Shown here piece after piece: positions 15,585-19,963 of a stretch of 19,963 bases of DNA. The stretch is taken from NCBI GenBank assembly GCA_035642125.1, contig DASQSZ010000005.1:1-19963 (forward strand), read 5' to 3'. Below the pieces are notes generated by a model. That model worked only from the letters and a program-made list of their open reading frames with translations. It had not been told where the DNA came from and searched no databases. Origin of the DNA: CALAED01 sp937891035 (GTDB taxonomy: Bacteria; Actinomycetota; Actinomycetes; Streptosporangiales; Streptosporangiaceae). Every line of letters begins with the position of its first letter. Positions within the stretch are counted from its first letter, which is position 1. Made by a program: the position numbers and the translations under genes.

Positions 15585-17011
15585 CTACTCAGAGATCGCA
15601 AGCAGAGCTCGAGCTGGCCTTCCCCGCGGGTTTCGTGTGGGGCGTGGCGACTGCCTCCTACCAGGTCGAGGGCGCCTTCGCGGAAGACGGCCGGGGCATC
15701 TCCATCTGGGACACGTTCAGCCGCAAGCCGGGCGCCGTGCTCGGCGGCGACACGGGCGACGTCGCGGTCGACCACTACCACCGGTTCCGTGAGGACGTCG
15801 CGCTGATGGCCGAGCTCGGCGTCACCGCGTACCGTTTCTCGATCGCCTGGCCGCGCGTCCAGCCGGCCGGGTCGGGACCGGTCAACGAGCCGGGCCTCGA
15901 CTTCTACCGGCGGCTGACGGACTGCCTGCTCGAGGCGGGGATCGAGCCGTGGGCCACGCTCTACCACTGGGACCTGCCGCAGCCGCTCGAAGACGCCGGC
16001 GGCTGGCCGGAGCGCGACTGCGCCCTGCGCTTCGCCGACTACGCGAGCCTGGTCCAGGAGGGCCTCGGCGACCGCGTGCGCCGGTGGATCACGATCAACG
16101 AGCCGTGGTGCGCGGCCTTTCTCGGGTACGCCTCGGGCGACCATGCCCCGGGGCGCCGGGACTCGGCGGCCTCCGTGCGGGCCGCGCACCACCTTCTACT
16201 CGGGCACGGCATGGCGACGGAGGCGCTGCGCCGGCCCGGCACGTCCATCGGACCCGCGTTCAACCTGTACGCGGTGTCCGCGGCGAGCGACGCCGAGGAG
16301 GACATCGACGCGGCGCGCCGGATCGACGGCATGCAAAACCGCCTCTTCCTCGACGCCGCGCTGCGCGGGCGCTACCCAGAGGACGTGCTGGCCGATCTGA
16401 CCCCATACGGCCTTGAAGAGGTGATCAGAGACGGCGACATGGCATTCATCGGCACCCCCATCGACGTCCTCGGGATCAACTACTACAGCCGGCACACCGT
16501 CACCGGGCGGGAGGGGGCGGCCGGCCACGTGGTCACCTCGCCGTTCGCCGAGGCGTCGCCGTGGCCGGGCAGCGAGCACGTCTCCTTCGTCACCGGCGGC
16601 CGCCCGGTCACCGGGATGGGCTGGGAGATCGACGAGTTGGGGCTGCAGGAGGTCGTCACGCGGGTGGCGGCCGAGTACCCGTCCGTGCCGCTGTATGTCA
16701 CCGAGAACGGCGCGGCCTTCGACGACAAGGTCATCGCCAACGGCGTGGACGACCCCGACCGGGTCGCCTACCTCGACAAGCATCTGCGCGCCTGCCACGC
16801 CGCCATTAGTTCGGGCGTGCCGCTCAAGGGCTATTTCGCATGGTCTTTCATGGACAATTTCGAGTGGGGCTGGGGTTACGCCAAGCGCTTTGGCCTCGTC
16901 TACGTCGACTTTCTCACACAACGCCGTATTCCCAAGACCAGCGCGCGGTGGTTCGGCAACGCCGCAAAGCGGGGCGGGCTCCTAGGTCACGGCACAATCA
17001 CGGCACAATAG
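15581..17011 (+). CDS. bglC: GH1 family beta-glucosidase (BglC-like)
   Basis: Hydrolyses imported cellobiose and cello-oligosaccharides to glucose in the cytosol. The 476-residue product covers a full GH1 TIM barrel. It begins FPAGFVWGVATASYQVEGA, the family N-terminal signature. The acid/base Glu is E174 in TINEPW, and the nucleophile is E375 in VTENGAAF. There is no signal peptide. The aglycone-end signature SFMDNFEWGWGYAKRFGLVY is intact. The start is a GTG at 15581 overlapping the cebG stop as GTGA; an earlier ATG in that frame lies inside cebG and is rejected. The last codons lie in an 11-bp tandem repeat, which changes the stop position relative to the next gene. Confidence 0.95.
   Translation: MTTQRSQAELELAFPAGFVWGVATASYQVEGAFAEDGRGISIWDTFSRKPGAVLGGDTGDVAVDHYHRFREDVALMAELGVTAYRFSIAWPRVQPAGSGPVNEPGLDFYRRLTDCLLEAGIEPWATLYHWDLPQPLEDAGGWPERDCALRFADYASLVQEGLGDRVRRWITINEPWCAAFLGYASGDHAPGRRDSAASVRAAHHLLLGHGMATEALRRPGTSIGPAFNLYAVSAASDAEEDIDAARRIDGMQNRLFLDAALRGRYPEDVLADLTPYGLEEVIRDGDMAFIGTPIDVLGINYYSRHTVTGREGAAGHVVTSPFAEASPWPGSEHVSFVTGGRPVTGMGWEIDELGLQEVVTRVAAEYPSVPLYVTENGAAFDDKVIANGVDDPDRVAYLDKHLRACHAAISSGVPLKGYFAWSFMDNFEWGWGYAKRFGLVYVDFLTQRRIPKTSARWFGNAAKRGGLLGHGTITAQ
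16988..17009 (+). repeat. 11-bp tandem duplication at the bglC/cebR junction
   Basis: CACGGCACAAT occurs twice head-to-tail (16988-16998 and 16999-17009) across the last bglC codons. The unit length is not a multiple of three, so it shifts the reading frame. With one copy removed, bglC would end at TGA overlapping the ATG of the regulator (ATGA), like the other junctions in this operon. Confidence 0.85.
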
Positions 17012-17015
17012 AGCA

Positions 17016-18026
17016 ATGACGAGCCAGCAACGACCGACCCTCGAAGCCGTCGCGGCTTTGGCGGGGGTCGGTCGGGGCACCGTTTCGCGGGTGGTCAACG
17101 GTTCGCCCAAGGTGAGCCCGCAAGCCCGCGAAGCGGTGCTGAACGCGATCGACGAGCTGGGGTACGTACCCAACAGGGCGGCCCGCATGCTCGTAACGCG
17201 GCGCACCGACACCGTCGCCCTCGTCATGTCGGAGATGGAGGAGAAGGTCTTTGCCGAGCCCTACTTCGCCGGGATCATCCGCGGCATCAGTCACGGGCTC
17301 GCCGATACCGGGCTGCAACTGCTCCTGACCATCGCGCACTCCCAGGCGGAGCACAAACGTTTGGAGCACTACCTGACCGACCAGCACGTGGACGGGGTGT
17401 TGCTGAGCGGTCTCCATGGTGATGATTCACTCCCACGTCACCTGGAGGAAAACGGGGTGCCGACGGTGTGCGTCGGCGGTCCCGTCGGACTGGAGCCGGT
17501 CAGCTACGTCGACGCGGACAACGCGGGCGGCGCGCGCGAGGCGGTCAACCACCTGATCGAACGCGGACGGCGCCGGATCGCCACGATCACCGGTCCGCAG
17601 GACATGCGCGTCGGTGTCGAGCGGCTCGGCGGCTACTGTGCGGCGCTCGCCTCGGCGGGGCTGCCCGAGGGCGGGGTCGCCTATGGTGACTTCGGCGAGG
17701 AGTCCGGCGCCCAGGCCATGCGGGACCTGCTGGCCCGCGAGCCCGACCTCGACGCGGTGTTCACCGCCTCCGACCCCATGGCCATCGGCGCCATGCGGGT
17801 GCTCAAGGAAAGCGGCCGCCGGATTCCCGACGACGTCGCCGTCGTCGGCTTCGACGACTCGGCCACCGCCCGCCACACGGTGCCGCCGCTCACCTCGGTC
17901 CACCAGCCGCTCGAGTCCATGGGCCGGGAGATGGCCCGCCTGCTGTACGCCCGCATCAAGGGCGAGACGCCCGAGCACCCGGCCGTCATCTTGGAGACCC
18001 ACCTCGTGGTCCGCGAATCGTCGTGA
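17016..18026 (+). CDS. cebR: LacI family repressor of cellobiose operon (CebR-like)
   Basis: A 336-residue LacI-type regulator. The N-terminal HTH is TLEAVAALAGVGRGTVSRVV (about 8-27), followed by the hinge helix region YVPNRAARMLVTRR. A periplasmic-binding-protein-like effector domain covers about 65-330, with VDGVLLSG, YVDADNAGGAREAVNHLIER, FTASDPMAIGAMRVL and VAVVGFDDSATARHTVPPLT. It should bind the palindrome at 12201-12216 and release it when cellobiose is present; this is inferred from family and site. The ATG at 17016 follows the bglC stop by 4 bases and has no good ribosome binding site, so translation may depend on coupling. In Streptomyces relatives cebR lies upstream of cebE; here it is the last operon gene. 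Confidence 0.92.
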   Translation: MTSQQRPTLEAVAALAGVGRGTVSRVVNGSPKVSPQAREAVLNAIDELGYVPNRAARMLVTRRTDTVALVMSEMEEKVFAEPYFAGIIRGISHGLADTGLQLLLTIAHSQAEHKRLEHYLTDQHVDGVLLSGLHGDDSLPRHLEENGVPTVCVGGPVGLEPVSYVDADNAGGAREAVNHLIERGRRRIATITGPQDMRVGVERLGGYCAALASAGLPEGGVAYGDFGEESGAQAMRDLLAREPDLDAVFTASDPMAIGAMRVLKESGRRIPDDVAVVGFDDSATARHTVPPLTSVHQPLESMGREMARLLYARIKGETPEHPAVILETHLVVRESS

Positions 18027-18103
18027 CACCCGCGAGCGCGGCGGCGGCGTCGTCGGCCACGCGCGTGCGGGCGTACATCGGCTGAACGCCGCGCCGCGCC
18101 CGT

Positions 18104-18125
18104 GCCCGGCGTGGTCCGGCCGGGC
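18104..18125 (+). terminator. Possible terminator after the cellobiose operon
   Basis: GCCCGGC (18104-18110) and GCCGGGC (18119-18125) form a 7-bp GC stem with an 8-base loop, about 80 bases past the regulator stop. The following bases are AT-rich but not a clear U tail. Moderate evidence only. Confidence 0.4.
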
Positions 18126-18126
18126 T

Positions 18127-18138
18127 AATTCCGGAATT
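18127..18138. promoter_or_regulatory. 12-bp perfect palindrome upstream of the GntR gene
   Basis: AATTCCGGAATT is self-complementary, unusually AT-rich for the surroundings, and lies about 105 bases before the GntR start. It could be an operator for that regulator, or part of the terminator region of the preceding operon. It does not resemble the GT...AC pattern often seen for GntR proteins, so the link is weak. Confidence 0.3.
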
Positions 18139-18242
18139 CGTTGCCCTCCGGGGTTGAAGCGGTGTGCGCAGGTTGTCATGCTGTATCGATCACGTAGCTC
18201 ACCGTCGTCAGCCGTCACATATTCGCTGTAAGGGTCCACACC

Positions 18243-19004
18243 GTGAATCGACCTACGTACCTGCGCATGGCCGATGATCTCCGCCAGAAGATCATCGAGG
18301 GCGATCTGCCGCCGCGCTCGCGCGTGCCGTCCCGGGCGCAGTTGTCCAAGCAGTACGAGGTCTCCGACCGCGTCGCCGTAGAAGCCGTGCGGGTTCTCGC
18401 CGCCGAGGGGTTCGTCGAGGGACGTCCGGGCTCGGGGACCTACGTCCGCGAACGCGCCGCGCCGCGGCGGCTGCGCCGCGGCGACTTCCACGAGCGGGCC
18501 GGCGGTTCGGCGTTCGCATCGGATCTGGCGGCCCAGGGACGTACGGGGACGTGGCGGTCGAGCTCGGAGACGACCACCGCGACCCCGGCGATCGCCGCGC
18601 GTCTGGACATCGAGCCGGGCGCCCCCGTGGTCCGTACCGATTACGTGTACCTGGACGACGGGGAGCCGGCCATGCTGACGGCCTCGTGGGAACCGCTCGC
18701 GATCACGGGCGACACCTTGATCACCCATCCCGAGGACGGCCCGTTCGGCGGCTGCGGGGTGGTGGAGCGGATGGCCGCGATCGACATCGCGGTCACCCGC
18801 GTCACGGAGCAGGTCACGGCGCGTCCTGTGCTCGACGGCGAGGCCCATCTGCTCGACGTGCCGCGCGGGGCCATCGTCGTCGTGGTGCGGCGCACGTACC
18901 TGGCGGGGGAGCGGCCGGCTGAGACGGCCGACGTCGTGGTGGCCGCCGACCGGTATGAGTTCTCTTACGAGTTCCCAGCCGCCGCTTCCGCCGCCGCGCC
19001 CTAA
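18243..19004 (+). CDS. GntR family transcriptional regulator, HutC/UTRA type
   Basis: A 253-residue regulator. The N-terminal winged helix (about 5-70) reads YLRMADDLRQKIIEGDLPP with SRVPSRAQLSKQYEVSDRVA and EGRPGSGTYV, the usual GntR signature. The C-terminal part (about 95-245) fits a UTRA ligand domain: PVVRTDYVYLDDGEPAMLTA, with a late ARPVLDGEAHLLDVPRGAIV. The start is GTG at 18243 with AGGG about 8 bases upstream. It has no obvious target gene beside it. It is convergent with the next gene, overlapping by 4 bases. The effector is unknown. Related regulators occur on actinobacterial plasmids and chromosomes, so no function is inferred. Confidence 0.88.
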   Translation: MNRPTYLRMADDLRQKIIEGDLPPRSRVPSRAQLSKQYEVSDRVAVEAVRVLAAEGFVEGRPGSGTYVRERAAPRRLRRGDFHERAGGSAFASDLAAQGRTGTWRSSSETTTATPAIAARLDIEPGAPVVRTDYVYLDDGEPAMLTASWEPLAITGDTLITHPEDGPFGGCGVVERMAAIDIAVTRVTEQVTARPVLDGEAHLLDVPRGAIVVVVRRTYLAGERPAETADVVVAADRYEFSYEFPAAASAAAP

Positions 19005-19963
19005 GCGGGCGGCGGGCCGGCGGACAGCTCATCCGGCGGCAGGTCGGCGGCGGCCCCGCCCGCCTCGGTGAGGCGTTCGCGCAGCGTCTTGGCGAGTTCG
19101 TCGCTGTGCCCCGTGAGCCGGTCGATGGCCGAAAGCGCCAGATCATCGCGGACGGCGTCCGCCACGAGGTCGTCGTATTCGTGGGCGCGCGCCACCACCG
19201 CCTCAAGCCGCCGCTGGGCTCGATGGGCTTCGTCGGCGGCCCGGGTCCGCTCGGCGTAATGCTCGAGCGCCTCGATCCGCCGCGTCACGGCCCGCACCGA
19301 CACCTCGAGCTTTTCGCGCAGCGGCCGCACCGCGGCCTCGACCTCGGGGATCTCGCTGAACTCCAGGATCTGGCGCTGTTCCCGGCGCAATTTGGACTGC
19401 CTGGCCAGCACCTGAGCGATCTCCCACTCCTGTCTGGGCAGCGTGACCTCGTTGTCCACGCTGTCGAGCAGGCCCTGCTTGTTGACCTCGGACTCGCGTA
19501 CGACGTCGATGGCGCGCTGGGCCCTGGCGAGCAGATCCCGGCCGACCGCGTCGAAGTCGTCCGGGGTCAGGTAACGGTCGCGCCGGCAGCGCAGCGCCCT
19601 GGCCCGGCGGAGGTCGTCGCCGAGGAACCCGACGAGCAGCCCGGTCAAGGCGATCGGCACGAGGGTCGCGCCCGACCATGGACCCAGGAAGACGAAGGCC
19701 AAAAGGCACAGGACGAGCAAGGACATGCGCGTGATCCGCAGTCGCAGCTTGTGCCCCCGGTCGGCGACCAGCGCGTCGAGCTCACCACGCAGGGTCGGGT
19801 CGGCGACGGCGCGCGGCAGGCCAGCGCCGGTGTCGTCGCTGTCGCCGCCCGCGGCCTGCTCGGCCTGCTCGCCGGAGCGTTCCTGAGACGTGCGGGAGAC
19901 CAGCTCCCAATGGCTGGGCACCCGCGTCTCGAACGCGAAGTCGTCGGGCGCGATGTCGACCTC
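19001..19963 (-). CDS. Hypothetical membrane protein with coiled-coil region, partial (5' end outside window)
   Basis: I do not recognise the family. The frame stays open to the window edge, and its first visible residues (EVDIAPDDFAFETR, leading into PSHWELVSRTSQ) look like real protein. The GTG at 19921 is therefore probably internal and the gene continues beyond 19963. An acidic/Gly-rich linker is followed by two adjacent hydrophobic segments (MSLLVLCLLAFVFLG and ATLVPIALTGLLVGFLG), likely a membrane hairpin. A long charged helical part rich in Arg, Glu and Leu follows and is predicted coiled coil (for example PLREKLEVSVRAVTRRIEAL). The C-terminus is Pro/Gly/Ala-rich. It may be a membrane-anchored scaffold; its function is unknown. 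Confidence 0.8.
   Translation of the reverse strand, partial: EVDIAPDDFAFETRVPSHWELVSRTSQERSGEQAEQAAGGDSDDTGAGLPRAVADPTLRGELDALVADRGHKLRLRITRMSLLVLCLLAFVFLGPWSGATLVPIALTGLLVGFLGDDLRRARALRCRRDRYLTPDDFDAVGRDLLARAQRAIDVVRESEVNKQGLLDSVDNEVTLPRQEWEIAQVLARQSKLRREQRQILEFSEIPEVEAAVRPLREKLEVSVRAVTRRIEALEHYAERTRAADEAHRAQRRLEAVVARAHEYDDLVADAVRDDLALSAIDRLTGHSDELAKTLRERLTEAGGAAADLPPDELSAGPPPA

Overview
The window is very GC-rich, with G/C at most third codon positions, GTG starts, GGAGG-type ribosome binding sites and tightly packed operons. It contains a dxr-rip1-ispG cluster, a CebR-type cellobiose operon and a HipA-like/DUF3037 pair. Together these point to a filamentous or soil actinobacterium, possibly of the Streptosporangiaceae/Streptomycetaceae type; the family-level guess is inference. 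No rRNA, tRNA, insertion sequence, integrase or CRISPR array was found.

Region 1 (1-6000) is the isoprenoid and housekeeping block. A small zinc-ribbon-like protein is divergent from an adenylate-kinase-like enzyme with a four-cysteine LID. On the minus strand follow dxr, a site-2 protease (Rip1/RseP type), ispG and a DUF4081-type GNAT acetyltransferase. dxr and ispG are two steps of the MEP pathway. A strong GC hairpin separates ispG from the acetyltransferase, which has its own candidate promoter.

Region 2 (6000-11130) is a mosaic of short transcription units. It holds a HipA-like kinase translationally coupled to a DUF3037 protein, and a VOC protein divergent from a TetR regulator with a perfect 18-bp palindrome between them. 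A second VOC protein, a class C beta-lactamase-like serine hydrolase and a Dabb (stress-responsive A/B barrel) protein follow. The 326 bases at 8962-9287 hold no convincing gene, only a coding-like unidentified fragment.

Region 3 (11129-18026) begins with a KstR2-like TetR repressor. Upstream of its likely start lies a site matching the KstR2 operator pattern described from mycobacteria. Next comes a five-gene plus-strand operon: lipoprotein sugar-binding protein, two permeases, GH1 beta-glucosidase and LacI regulator (cebE-cebF-cebG-bglC-cebR type). It is preceded by a 16-bp palindrome containing the CebR box. The genes describe uptake of cello-oligosaccharides, their cytosolic hydrolysis to glucose, and repression relieved by the sugar. 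No ATPase gene is present, as expected if a shared MsiK-type ATPase serves the transporter. A 15-bp intercistronic hairpin follows cebE, and an 11-bp tandem duplication sits at the bglC/cebR junction.

Region 4 (18027-19963) has a HutC-type GntR regulator, convergent by 4 bases with a partial membrane and coiled-coil protein that runs off the right edge.

I see no clear novel defence or mobile system. The best candidates for something undescribed are the HipA-like/DUF3037 pair, the TetR/VOC operator, and the KstR2-type site away from any steroid catabolic gene.
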